Source of the DNA: Ichthyophis bannanicus
Taxonomy: Eukaryota > Chordata > Amphibia > Gymnophiona > Ichthyophiidae
NCBI GenBank assembly: GCA_033557465.1
Contig: CM066031.1
Coordinates: 173,073,043 to 173,137,042 of the forward strand
DNA length: 64,000 bases
Direction of reading: 5' to 3'
Part shown: positions 45,901-56,904 of the stretch, in pieces
Numbering within the stretch: the stretch's first letter is position 1
How the letters are laid out: each line of letters opens with the position of its first letter
The notes under the pieces: model-generated
Seen by the model: only the letters and a program-made list of their open reading frames with translations
Database searches by the model: none
What the model was told of the DNA's origin: nothing
Made by a program: the position numbers and the translations under genes

Positions 45901-46474
45901 GCATGCAATGCTGAGTAATTGTACCGGCCCCAGGCAGTCGGCTTTGCTAAAATACTCTACTGCAGTGAAATGCATTAACTTAAGAACCCGTATCTTGTAT
46001 TCAAGTGTATAATATAAATCGGGATAGTTTAAAAGCACGGAACTGCTGTGTCACTGACTGCTTTTCCTGTATTATAGCAGGTAGTTCAGCGCTGAAATCG
46101 TAAAAATCGAATAGTTGTTGCCGGGATGTTTTACGATCTTGCTATTTGTTTAAAACAGTGTCGTAGTGCTGTTTAAATACAAAAACGGCATGCAGTGCTG
46201 AGTAATTTATACCGGCCCATGATAGTCGGTTTTGCTAAGTAACTATATTACTGTGAGCTGCTTTAAACTGAAAACCCATACCTTATATTTAGATGTATAA
46301 TGAAAATCCAGAGTACCTTAAAAACACATAACCGCTGTATTACTGACTGCTTTGCCTGTATTGTAGCAGGTAATTCAATGCTGAAATCATATAAATCAAA
46401 TAGTTAGTGCCAAGGTGTTTTACGACCTTGCTACTTTTTTTAAAAAAACAGTGCCGTGGTGCCGTTTGGAGACA
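45901..46474. repeat. Tandem duplication of 287 bp in the PLE
   Basis: Two diverged copies start at 45901 and 46188 with GCATGC(A/G)GTGCTGAGTAATT-type sequence. Shared landmarks include TACCGGCCC, GACTGCTTT and TTTTACGA. No reading frame. It may be part of the element's 3' untranslated region. Confidence 0.8.
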
Positions 46475-47308
46475 GTAACAGCGTACTTGTCAAGGAGTAA
46501 AAAGTGTCTATTATGTGAACATGTTGTGGATAAAATGAAAAAGTGTGGATACTCTGCTAAAATCTAGTTAAATTACTTATTGAGTCTAGTAAAGCTTACA
46601 GTAAACTTATCAGACGGTAAATAATGTACGGTGCCCTAACAGGTCTAAGTAATGGGAGAGCTGAGAGCTTACGCCAATCTGATAGAGCTTTCTTGAAAAT
46701 GAAAACTAACGGGCATCTCTGCTGGCAAACCTATATATTATAAAGGCAAAATTTATGATGATAGGATGTGCAGAAAGTTAGATCTAACCTATATTACTAT
46801 AATACGGAATGCTTGCAAAAAATCTGTATTTAGAAGCGAACTTGATTACCTCGAGACAGCAGGAACCGCTGGCAATAGTCACGTAAAATCGAAAGTGAAA
46901 CTGAACTAACCTCAGGTAGTATATTATAGCCCCTTGGTTTTGGCGCCAAATTTCGGGAAAGATGATTGGAAGAATCCAAATGGGTGAAGCTTATAGTAAC
47001 TCACTGTTTTACAATGTGATGTATGCGATGTGTGTATGAATATTATGCTTACAAGAGCTGTCAATGTCTATTTTAATTGTGTGCATGGTCTTCTTCTTGT
47101 TATTAAAACAAGGTTCACCAAAGACGGAGTAAAAATTGTAAATAGAATTTGTTATGCGCTAACAATACTAATAGTGGAAATATAAGAGAGTAAAAGAATA
47201 AAGGAAATGGGTAGTCCAGATACCAGGGATATTTAAGATACCAAAATGAAGTAAAACATTGAATCATATATGACCTGTAAACAGAGGACACTCTATATAT
47301 TATGTACC

Positions 47309-47782
47309 CTAAAGAAAAACAGAGAGGTCTATTTCTTGGTTAAGACCGTGTGGAAACATACTTTTAAACTCAAAAATGTATCTCTGTTCTAGTTTCAATA
47401 AAGTTTTATTTATGTCTCCTCCTCTCCAATGTGGTTTAACTCGTTTTAAAACTAAATATTTAAGGTCATTAACCTTGTGATCAGCTGCGATCCAATGTGA
47501 TACCAGAGGTTTGTCAGGGATTTTTCTGGAGATACAGCTTTTATGTTCGATAATCCGAGTACAGATTTCTCTTTTAGTTTTGCCAATATATACAAGATGG
47601 CACGGGCATTGTATAAGATAAATTACATTGGACGTTCTGCAATTTGTGTAGTCATTTAAATGTATTTTGTGTCCTGATTTTAAGTCAGTGAAGCTGTTCT
47701 TAGTGATGATGGTATGTAAACAGATGGAGCATTTCCCACAGCTGTAATGTCCCTTAATTTTAGGAGGGGCCTGTGATTTCAT
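47309..47782 (-). CDS. Penelope-like GIY-YIG endonuclease domain (157 aa)
   Basis: A GIY-YIG nuclease that in Penelope-like elements nicks the target for primed reverse transcription. The nuclease signature is at 54-67 (IYLIQCPCHLVYIG), followed by Arg76 and His80 (RIIEHK) and a late acidic helix (LLKLEQRYIFEF) with the probable metal-binding Glu. The N-terminus has CGKCSIC (Cys15, 18, 21), like the Cys-rich linker before the nuclease of vertebrate Neptune-type elements. The frame is intact, but the RT that should precede it is gone; the frame opens exactly where the inverted arm begins, so the Met is probably internal. Confidence 0.9.
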   Translation of the reverse strand: MKSQAPPKIKGHYSCGKCSICLHTIITKNSFTDLKSGHKIHLNDYTNCRTSNVIYLIQCPCHLVYIGKTKREICTRIIEHKSCISRKIPDKPLVSHWIAADHKVNDLKYLVLKRVKPHWRGGDINKTLLKLEQRYIFEFKSMFPHGLNQEIDLSVFL

Positions 47783-48174
47783 AAGGACTTTACAAGCAGT
47801 CAGACATTGGGTGTTTTGTAAGTAAAAGTGTTGTGACTTGATTCTCTACATATGTGTTCGCACGAGCGTCACTAGTTTCTTCCTTTTTATTTATGTTTTA
47901 ACTTAACAAATTTAATCTTATTATTGGTACTAATTATTACTATTACTTTACAGTTCATATATTATAATTTTCATGTCCTGCGTTGTACATATTTCTTTGG
48001 AGCAATAACTTTATTTATGTATTTTCAACAGTCCCATTTTATAATCAACATTGTTTTTTGTTTTGATTTTTAAGTTTTAATTTTTAATCACTTCCTCTTT
48101 GTCTTTTTGATTATATTCAGTATTATTATTTGTGTTTTTATGTTTATCAATACACATATTTGTATTTTAGCTGC

Positions 48175-48217
48175 AACCCCCTGATGAAGGCACAATCTGC
48201 CGAAACGCGTTGGGGAT
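48175..48217 (+). ncRNA. Hammerhead-ribozyme-like motif, right arm (core intact)
   Basis: The order of a minimal type I hammerhead is present. CCCC (48177-48180) and GGGG (48212-48215) form stem I. CTGATGA is at 48181-48187. A short stem II GGC/GCC with a 7-nt loop follows, then GAAA (48202-48205) and the self-complementary ACGCGT as a very short stem III. Cleavage would fall after T48211. Hammerheads are known in Penelope-like terminal repeats, where the short stem III favours dimers. This copy is antisense to the endonuclease ORF. Activity is inferred only. Confidence 0.72.
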
Positions 48218-48442
48218 CTTTTTTAATAAACTACTGAATTCATCCTGACGTCTTAGCCTCTTGCTTTTTGTGGCTTCTGTTGATTTTTGCAAGAGCTGCG
48301 CTCCTTCTTGTTTGGTACAATGGTTAATACACTGACTGATGAGGTCATGAGTTCAACCCCCCCAGTGTGCCTAATGCATAAGGCTGGCTGAGGCATCAGT
48401 TTTGATATGTTTCTTGAGGCAGTTTATTTGTATTTTAATAAT

Positions 48443-48650
48443 TGCTGCCAGCAAACACACCCTCACGTGCCGTAATCTAAGGTGCAGCATAAGGCACCCT
48501 ATAAGGCACTCCATAGGATACCTTATAAGGCACCTTATATGGACGGTAACCATAAAGTGCCTCAGAAGGTACTTTATAGGGTGCCCTATAAAGCGCCTCC
48601 TGAGGCACCTTATGGTTACAGTACGCTGAGGGTATTTTTGCTGGCAGCAC
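48443..48650. repeat. Palindromic CCCTATA-GGCGCC block in E5
   Basis: TGCTGCCAGCAAACACACCC and GGGTATTTTTGCTGGCAGCA bound it; CCTTATAAGG and GGCACC units fill it. Confidence 0.65.
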
Positions 48651-50362
48651 TAATGTACATTAAAAATAGATAATGCTTTGGACAGCCCTATCAAATAACC
48701 CCACTGTGGGTTTGAACCAATGAGCTCTGGCTCTACATGCAGTGAAGTAACCAGTGGGCTACAGCTGCTAACAAGCCCCTGGTTGGCTGCAGAAGGACTG
48801 CATGTCAGCACACAAACAGTCTGCTGTGATCACCAGGATAGGGTTAACCCACCCGTACCCATGATGCACTGCACATGCAAATCAGCAGTCTACAGATGAA
48901 CACAAGATGGGGTATGCACCACCACAGCACCTCGGCCTGGTAGGGGGAACTGACTGTGTGTGTTACTGGCACAGAGTAGCTACACACCGTCACATTGTGC
49001 AGGTACTGTGCTCACCCTGAGGGTGCGGTGGGGCGCCCAGCACCAGGTCCACAGCACCTTCCATGGCAGAAATAGGCCATGCTACAAGTCTGCTGGGGCA
49101 GTGCTAGTGTGAGAGATAAGTAGATCCTGCAGACCACACCTTGGATACAACTGTATTTCTCAGTCAGTTTTAGCCCTTATGGACCCATAAGCAGATTATG
49201 CACCACCACCCCATCCTCTGGGGCTGAGAGTGGGAAACAGGGTCTTCCACCAACAGATCCACATTTTTACCTCCCTGCAATGGCAGAAGTAGAGGGGACC
49301 ATCAACCACAGTCCTGCTGGGGAAAAGACACCCTACAGAGCAGTCAATGCAACTCTAGTACACATCTATAAAGTAATAGCAGACAGACATTAGGCCCAGA
49401 AATGCTCAGCTGCACCCCCACCACTATCTGATATTCTCCTGCAGCAAGTCTCCAGCCACTACACCCTGCAAGGTGTTCCAGCAAGACACATACTAGCTGC
49501 AGACAGTCTGCTAGCTAGTCCATAGTGCATGTTCCTGGAGGAAATGCATGCACCCAGAACTGGGATGTCAGCATACACACCAAGCAGATAAGTCAGTGAT
49601 AGGGCCCCAAAAGGGAACCCATAAATAGCACATGAGAGAAATGTTATAGAGCACTATGGGGGAACCTAGCCATGCCGTGGTCACTGATCAGTCAGGGTGA
49701 GAGTGATCTCCCAGCAGGACATGCTGTTGCCACCCTGTCTGTGCAGGTGGTGTCCGGGCACTACAATGTCCCAGCCATTGCCCTATTCCCTGTGCAGATG
49801 CATCCTGGTGAGGCCACCCTGTCCGGCCTATACCCATGGTACCTTGCTCCTCATTATGCACATTGGCAGGCCAATACTGACAACAATGCTGGCAGTGTGG
49901 GCTGTGGAGCCACCACACACTGGATAGACAGACACACACTCCCACACCTATGCCAGCATTGTACAACTATAGAGGTGTTTTGCAGCCCTGGCCACCGCTC
50001 CAGTCCTGGGCACAGTGCAGGCATGGCTATGGTACGCAATACTGTTGGGGTCACTCCCCAGGGTGGTAAACACTGTCAGACACAAGACCTGTAGCACACT
50101 CCACAGACATCAGAAAGGTTGCCATGATGCAGCTCAATCAGAAAATTGTACTTAACATCAGAATTGCTATCTGCCAGTAATCATAGCAACCTTTTGATAG
50201 CTGTGTACCGTATTCCCGGGTTTAGGATGGCATTGCTAAGGTATGCAAGTGCTAGTATTGGGAGATGCCCGCAGGGCCCAATGTCCTGCCTCTCCAGGAG
50301 GCATTGGATAATGGAGCCTGTGGGTGCGGGTGTGTCTGCCCCTATTTGCTGCTGCTTCACGG

Positions 50363-50555
50363 CAGAGGTTCCCAACTCCAGTACTGGTGTGCCAAACACT
50401 GTTCGGGTTTTCATGCTGTCCCTCATGAATATGCATGAGATACATCTGCATACCATGGGGGCGGCGCATAGAAATGCAGCACAGGCAACTTTATTAGAGG
50501 CAGCATGGAACCTGAATGGTGTTTGGCCCTCCAGGACTACATTTGGGAGACTCTG
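50363..50555. mobile_element. hAT-like MITE, E5 copy
   Basis: CAGAGGTTCCCAACTCC and TTTGGGAGACTCTG ends; same MITE as 7075-7264, inverted with its host. Confidence 0.7.
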
Positions 50556-51962
50556 CTCTAGGGTATGCGCATGTTTATGGTGTCTGTGCTCTGTAGGGTA
50601 AAATGTAGGTGTTTTGGGCATGTTTACGTCATCTGCAATAAAGGTTCTGTCTGTATTAGCACGTTTTAGTAGTGGGTAAAATATGGGGACCTGGTTGGCA
50701 CTTGAACCTGTGACCTTCTGCTTCTGAACACACTGGCTGCGTGCACTGCACCACTGTGTTGCCATGGATACTGTGCAATCCCTGGTGATGCCATGACTGT
50801 TCATCAGACAGGGCCTGTCTGTTGCAGTGCATGGCACCCACCTACACAGGGCTAGGCCACGGTCTGCTCTGGGCAGCTGCCACTGCCCCCTCCACCACCA
50901 GTATCCCTCTGCCACCATGCTGACATGCCCTTCTGCTGGTGGTGCAGGTGGAGCACAGTCTCAGGCCATCCATTGTGCGGGTAGGTGGCTGCCTATGGTG
51001 TGGGTTCTGGGGTAGGGGTGCCTGCATAGCTGTCCACGCTTCCCCCAGCACCGCATGCCAATGTTCTGTGCCCTTCGGGGTACCTGCTGGGTACTATCCC
51101 CTGTGACACTGTGGGAAGCACACTTGTGCCCATGTTGGGCCCTCAGACATTGCTGTCTGGCTGCTCTACTGTTTCAGCATTCCTATGGGCCAGCTAGGCA
51201 TCACCCTAGTCTGCACTGTGGGCCAGCTGCACCACAGCATGTGCCGCCTGCAGCCCTCTGTGTACCCTCTTCCAGCATCTGTCCAGTTGCCCGTTCTGAC
51301 ATGCCCGCCCTGCTTTTGTGGAACATGTGCATGCCATAGGAAACCTGGCCGATGGAGTCAGAAACCTTGCTCAGTGCAATTACACTGTGGGCTCATTCAC
51401 CTTTTATGCGGACGGAGCATAGACCCTTCCAAAATTCATATCTTTTTTTTGGAGCTTTCTTGGGAGTGTTTTTTGATGTTTCCCATTGATATCACTATTG
51501 GCCAGCTTGGTTATTTTATTTTTACATTTTCTGCTGTACATTTTCAAGGTTTATTTGCCCTTTTGTTCCGTGCACATGTATCACACTTATCACTTTTTTG
51601 TTGGTTTCCCTGGTTTTGCTGTACATTGCTGACGGAAATGGTTTCTTTTCCCTTTACATCTGCTCAAACGCCAGGGTTTCACTGGCGTTAGTTTTGAGCC
51701 TCGGATTTCACAGCGTTAGTGTGCAGGGAGCCTCTCCCCTCCCACTCTCCACCCATTGACCCCCTTCTCTCCACCCCTGGAAGCCTTCCTCCGCCCTCCG
51801 GGAGCCTTTCCCCGCCTTCAGTGCTCGTTTGCGCCGCAGCGCGCGTTATCGCACGATAAGGTACCTGTGTGCCTTGTAAAGCGCCATTATCACGGGATAA
51901 GGTACCTTATCGCGCGATGACGTTACAGAGCGCACGTTAAGACGGTTTAGTAAACATACCCC

Positions 51963-52472
51963 TTAATGTGGATAAGTGCAATGTTAGGCACCTAGGAAAG
52001 AACAATCCAAACTATGGTTACTCGATGCAAGGTTGCACATGAGGAACCATCACCCAGGAAAAAGATTTAGGTGTCATCATTGATAATATGTTGAAGTCAT
52101 CCACCAAGTGTGCAGTGGCGGCCAAAAAATTCAAATAGAATGCTAGGAATCATAAGGAAAGAAATGGAGAATAAAACCAAGGATATTATAATGCTTCTGT
52201 ATCATTCCATGCTGCGACTGCACCTTGAATATTGTGTGCAATTCTGCTCACCATATCTTAAAAAATATAACGGAATTAGAAAAAGTACAGAGAAGAGCCA
52301 TCAAAATAGTAAAGGGGATGGAAGCCTACCTCTATGAGGAAGGCTTAAAAGGTTAGGGCTTTTCAACTTGGAAAAGAGACGGCTATGATAGAGATCTATA
52401 AATTAATTAATGGAATGGAATAGATAAATGTAGATCTGTTGTTTACACCATCGAAGAGTAGAAAGACTAAGG
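51963..52472 (+). pseudogene. CR1 LINE, fourth piece (ORF2 C-terminal part)
   Basis: Continues the CR1 reading after E5: NVDKCNVRHL-like, DLGVIIDN-like, then LLYHSMLRLHLEYCVQFCSPY (frame at about 52190-52260), the characteristic CR1 thumb motif. Ends at the 8-bp target duplication of the next insertion (GACTAAGG, 52465-52472). Confidence 0.85.
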
Positions 52473-53249
52473 CAGTGATGGCTAACCTTTTTGAGCCCGA
52501 GTGCCCAAACTGCCGCACAAAACCAAAGAATTTCCTCAAAGTACCAGCACGTCAATTAAACCTTAACAACAAGATTTTAGTATCTAAAAACTCTTTATAA
52601 AGTTGCCTGAACTATGTAACATCATTTGTAAAGGTTGGAATCTTTGTATTGTCAGAGAATCAATTTGATTCACAATCCTTTGGTTTTCATTTCAATTTAT
52701 TGGCAATTTATAATGTTTTAATGATTTCATTCAATTTAGAAACAGGAAGGCAATAATTAAACTGGGAACCCCAAAAGCCAAACTTGGAATGTACAACAAC
52801 ACTGTAGAAATAAAACTATAAATTAATTTCCTCTTGTACCAAACAAAGCACAGACGTTAATGATGCACATTTCCCAGAGGTTTCATATTCCAGTTAATAA
52901 ATTCAAAATAAAGAGATATTTCTACCTTTTGTGCATTTTTTTTTCAGTTGCAATTGCTCCAGCCACTTTCTTCTGGTTTCTTCATGTTTTCTGCTAACTG
53001 TCCATCGTCTGCTGTCCATTTGTTCTTTCTTCTCTCTTCTAGTTTTTTTTCCATTCTCTCTCTCTACATCTGCTTTAACATACTAATCTTTCTCCTTTTG
53101 CTCTTTCCTCATTCCTATTTCATCCACACAAATTTTACCCCTCCATCCTCAATCCCCACTTACTCTCCCAATACCAGGCCAATTGTAGATTTTTCATCCC
53201 TCCCACACAAAATATTTTTCCCCTCTCCATTTTACTCTCCCAGCCCCAT

Positions 53250-54376
53250 CCCATTCTAATCCTCCCCCAACATCAGCTCCCTTCTAGTTCCAGTCTCACC
53301 CAGCATCCATTCCCTTCTAGTCCCTGCATCAGCCCATTTCCCGTCCTAGCCCACCATCAACCCATTTCCAGTCCTAGCTCCCCCATCCATTTTCAGTCTG
53401 AGTCCCTTCATCAGTTCATTTCCAATCCTAGCCCCCCATCAGCCCACTTCTAGTCATTTCCTAGCCCCATCATCAGCCCATGTCAAATCATAGCTCCCCT
53501 CCACTCAGTCCAATTCCAGTCCAAGCCCCCCCATGAGCCTACTTTCAGTTCTAGCCCCTCCATGAGTCCATTTCAATTCAAGCCCCCACCACAGCCCATT
53601 TCCAATCTTAGCTCCCCCCAACAGCCCATTTCCAGTCCTATCCTAGCTGCTCCATCAGCCCATTTTCAGTCCTAGCTCCCTTCCCTCACAGCCCATTTCC
53701 ATTCCAAGCTCCCTCCCCATCAGCTATTTGCAATTCAAGCCTCCCCTTCCACTCAGCCCATTTCCAGTCATAGCAACCCCCCCACCCATTACCAGACCTA
53801 GCCCCCCACCAACCCACTCCCAGACCTACCCCCCATCACCCCATCTTCAGTTTAAGCCCCCCCTATAACCCATTACCAGTCCTAACCCCCCCCATCAGCC
53901 CATTGCCAGTCTTAACCCATCAGCCCATTGCCAGTCCTTCCCCCCCCCATCAGCCCACAGCCCATTACCAGTCCTAACCACATCAGCCCACCTCAAGTCC
54001 TAACCCCTCCCCATCAGCCCATTTCCTGTCCTAGCCCCCCCCCCCATAGCCCATTATCAGTAGTAACCACCCCCCATAGCCCATTAGCAGTTCTAACACC
54101 CCCATCACCCCATTTTCAGACAGCCCCCATCAGTCCACAGCCCATTAGCAGTCCTAACTCCCCCCCAGCCCATTAGCAGTCCTAACAGCCCCCCCCCGCC
54201 CATTAGCAGTCCTAACAGCCCCCCCCCCGCCCATTAGCAGTCCTAACCCACCCCCCAGCCCATTAGCAGTCCTAACAGCCCCCCGCCCATTAGCAGTCCT
54301 AACAGCCCCCCCCCTGCCCCAGCCCCAGCCCATTAGCAGTCCTAACAGCCCCTCAGCCCCAGCCCATTAGCAGTCC
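53250..54376. repeat. C-rich tandem array (CAGCCCATTAGCAGTCCTAAC units)
   Basis: Dozens of units grade from about 28-30 bp (CAGCCCATTTCCAGTCCTAGC with C-rich linkers) on the left to about 21-30 bp with (C)n linkers on the right. Units become more uniform toward the right end, suggesting ongoing expansion there. Not CRISPR: spacers are not unique. Confidence 0.9.
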
Positions 54377-54744
54377 AAAAAAAAAAGCTGGCTCTCTGGC
54401 TGCTGCCGCCGCGGCAGAATGCAGTGTCCCGCGGGGCCCCCTCTGCGCCGGCTGAGCCCTCTGCCCGGCTTTCAGATTCGCGAAGGGAGAGTGTCTCTCC
54501 CTCGCGTCTCTGTTAAGCCCGCAGGGGCTAATGGGAAATTTCCCATCAACCCCTCGCGTCTAAAGGGGCTGATGGGAAATTTCCCATTACCCCCTGCGGG
54601 CTTAACAGAGACGCGAGGGAGAGACACTCTCCCTTCGCGAATCTGAAAGCCGGGCAGAGGGCTCAGCCGGCGCAGAGGGGGCCCCGCGGGACACTGCATT
54701 CTGCCGCGGCGACAGCGGCAGCAGCCAGAGAGCCAGCTTTTTTT
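54377..54744. repeat. Near-perfect 360-bp GC-rich palindrome
   Basis: Arms of about 170 bp run from GCTGGCTCTCTGGCTGCTGC (54387) to the inverse ending at 54737, flanked by an A run and a T run. The only clear differences are a 6-nt indel and a few substitutions. The centre is near CCTCGCGTCTAAAGG (about 54562). Confidence 0.93.
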
Positions 54745-54877
54745 AAAATGTAATTTTGAGGAAAGCACACTCACCTCCCGCCGCGCCGCATATTTTAATT
54801 GCGGACCTTCCCGCGTGCCAGCTGCAAGGCCTTCGCGTGCCACAGCTGGCACGCGTGCCATAGGTTCGCCATCGCTG

Positions 54878-55063
54878 GACTAAGGGATATGCAATGAAGC
54901 TACAATATAACCCATTTAAGACTAATAAGAGAAAATATTTTTTCACCCAACTCGTAAACAAATTCTGGATTTCGTTACCGGAAGATGTAGTAAATGCTGT
55001 TCGAGTAGCTGGGTTTTAAAACGTTTTGGACAAGTTCCTGGAGGAAAGGCCCATAAACCATTA
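54878..55063 (+). pseudogene. CR1 LINE, fifth piece (end of ORF2)
   Basis: Encodes a degraded MQ-SYNITHLRLIRENIFSPN and NSGFRYRKM-like CR1 C-terminal end, then LDKFLEERPINHY. Stops at TTA 55061-55063 where the next transposon begins. Confidence 0.85.
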
Positions 55064-55641
55064 CACAGGTACACTAAAAAAAAATTTTTTTAAACTGCCT
55101 CTAATGTTTCGATTGATTTTTACGTTTTTTGGTGCGCTGAATCCAAATCTGGTAACCAATTTGCTCCATCACGTACAGATTTTTTGCTACATTGGGTTAG
55201 CAGTTTGAGGTGAACGTTTCAGATTGAGTGCGATCGAGATAAAAGTTTCTTGGATGAATTCTTTATACTAATTGCTTAGTAGTTATTCAAATAAGAATAA
55301 AGAAAATTGTAACAAGGCAGCACATAAGAATAGAGTAATGTCAACAAAACACACTGTGATGGTAGCAAAATTGTCTGCACTTAAAACAGCCACATACATG
55401 TGCACAAACATTGAGCATATAAGAGCGAGGTTAGACACAAAGCAAAGCAAAGAAATGTGCAAAAAATGTTGTACAGGTATGTATGTAAGAATAGAAAACG
55501 CAAACCGCGGGGGCGGAGCCTGATGTCCAGCGGGTAGGACGCTTTGCGTTGAAGCTCCCGAGAGGCCTACTTAGAATCCTGACTTAATACCTATACAAAC
55601 TTACTATTTTGCTCCGAGCTGACCGGGGTACCTCGGGGGGG

Positions 55642-56489
55642 ATGGCGGCCCATAAACCAGCGCGCTTGGACTTCGGGTCTCCTTCCTTTTCTCACGGAAA
55701 ACGCTCCAAAACAGAGGTGTCCTCCCCACAGAAGATGGTCCCATTTCGTGAAAACCCCGAAATGCACCTGGAGATTTTGGAGGAAATACGCGGCGTGAAG
55801 GAATTGGTGCAGTCCAATGGAGAAGCGCTTCGAGCCATGCGAGAAGACTTTGGAGTGCTCCAGGACCGACTTGAAAGTCTTTCATTACGGCAGGACAACA
55901 TGGCGGGGGTCCTCGACTCGCACGAGGCGCGCTTGGGCAAACTGGATAAGGCTGAGCGCCAGATACAGAATCTTCAAAGGAGTTAGAAGATAGTAATAAT
56001 CGAGCCCGTCGCAACAATGTGAGGCTCCTCGGAATGCCGGAGGGGGTGGAAGCAGGAGATATAAGAGAATTCTTGCTCAAAACTCTTCCCTCCTTGCTGA
56101 AGATCACTTTTCACAGAGAACTGGAAATCGATCGAGCACACCGTGTTCCTGCCCACATGGCGCCCAACCGCACGACCCCCCGGCCTATTATCTTTAGCTT
56201 GCTACGCTATCAACAAGTGGAACAAATTTTACATGTTGCCCGAGCGAATCATCATTTGGAATTTGAAGGTCGTAAGGTCTCCTTCTTTCCTGATTTGGCA
56301 AAGCCTACCGTTGACCGTCGGAGGAAACTCCTTGCTTTTCGCCCTCGACTTCAACAGCTACAGGCTCGCTTTGGCCTGTTGTATCCAGCGAAGCTCCGAG
56401 TGACTCTCCACAACCAAACCAGGACGTTCGAAGATCCTGCTCTACTATCAACATTTTTAGACTCCAAAGAAGCAGAGCAGATGCGCTAA
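55642..56489 (+). pseudogene. L1 ORF1 RNA-binding protein, one frameshift
   Basis: Starts MAAHKPARLDFGSP. Residues of the first frame (to 55986) contain a coiled coil of heptads (ILEEIRGVKELVQSNGEAL through LDKAERQIQNL), which in L1 ORF1 drives trimerisation. One frame change near 55975 leads into the RRM (RRNNVRLLGMPEG, about 56000-56050) and the C-terminal domain (RVPAHMAPNRTTPRPIIFSL, FPDLAKPTVDRRRKL) to the stop at 56489. It is otherwise complete for the L1/Tx1 type. Confidence 0.9.
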
Positions 56490-56904
56490 TCCCAAATCTT
56501 GGACTCTTATCTGCCGGCTCTATCCGCCATTTTGAAGGGCCCGATGCGGCGGTCATAGCCAAGCACAGAAATAGCCTGGACTTTCTTTCTTTCTCTATAT
56601 GACTTTTGTTTTTTGGTCTCCTATCCCTTCATGATGTGTGCCTCGGTCGGATTCGGAGCACGCACAGTCCTACAGGTTATATGTTTTTTCAATTTCGGCC
56701 TTCTCTGGGGTTTCTCCCCGCAGACACATGGTCGCCAGTAATTTTGGGGTTTTGCTTCTCCTCTACCGTACTGCGGTTTTCTTTGTTAATGTGGGGCGCT
56801 TCATTGTATTATATTAGCTTATTTTTCCTATGTCATGTATACAGCCAGATACAGTCAGCTTGAGGGACATTGTGAAATTATGTGTGCTATCATGCTCAGA
56901 ATTT

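Larger units (their letters stand above)
41264..48316 (-). mobile_element. Penelope-like element with inverted terminal arms
   Basis: A 13-bp target duplication ACAATGGTTAATA is at 41251-41263 and 48317-48329. The outer ~505 bp are long inverted arms: left 41264-41642 plus 44915 to about 45040, right about 47784 to 48285. Each arm carries a hammerhead-like motif. The sense strand is minus, set by the GIY-YIG ORF. RT is entirely missing; the endonuclease directly abuts the right arm, so the element is 5'-truncated with an inverted 5' copy of its terminal repeat. 45041-47308 is long non-coding DNA with one tandem duplication. Confidence 0.85.
41032..51962 (-). mobile_element. PIF/Harbinger-like non-autonomous element, copy E5 (with nested PLE)
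   Basis: Ends GGGGTATGTTTACTAAAC and GTTTAGTAAACATACCCC are perfect inverses. TTA flanks both ends (41029-41031 and 51963-51965), and the CR1 reading rejoins across it (ACGAAACTTAATGTGGA). Without the Penelope insertion it is about 3.9 kb. Subterminal palindromes lie at 41131-41144, 51846-51859 and 51907-51920. The interior is inverted relative to E2 and has no transposase frame. A repetitive frame at 50181-50918 is not credible as a gene. Confidence 0.78.
52473..54877 (+). mobile_element. hAT (Charlie-like) non-autonomous element with perfect TSD
   Basis: Left end CAGTGATGGCTAACCTTTTT and right end GGTTCGCCATCGCTG form short TIRs of the type found in Charlie-like hAT elements. The 8-bp GACTAAGG is repeated exactly (52465-52472 and 54878-54885). 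The left ~800 bp is A/T-rich without a transposase frame. The centre is a C-rich satellite, and the right part contains a large palindrome. Confidence 0.92.

Noticed and set aside
50181..50918. A 245-codon open frame in E5
   Set aside because: It runs antisense through a hAT MITE and repeated tRNA-like modules, has no domain-like pattern, and the equivalent positions in E2, E3 and E6 are not open in the same way.
53250..54376. CRISPR-like array
   Set aside because: Units drift gradually, linkers are C runs rather than unique spacers, and it sits inside a hAT element of a vertebrate genome.
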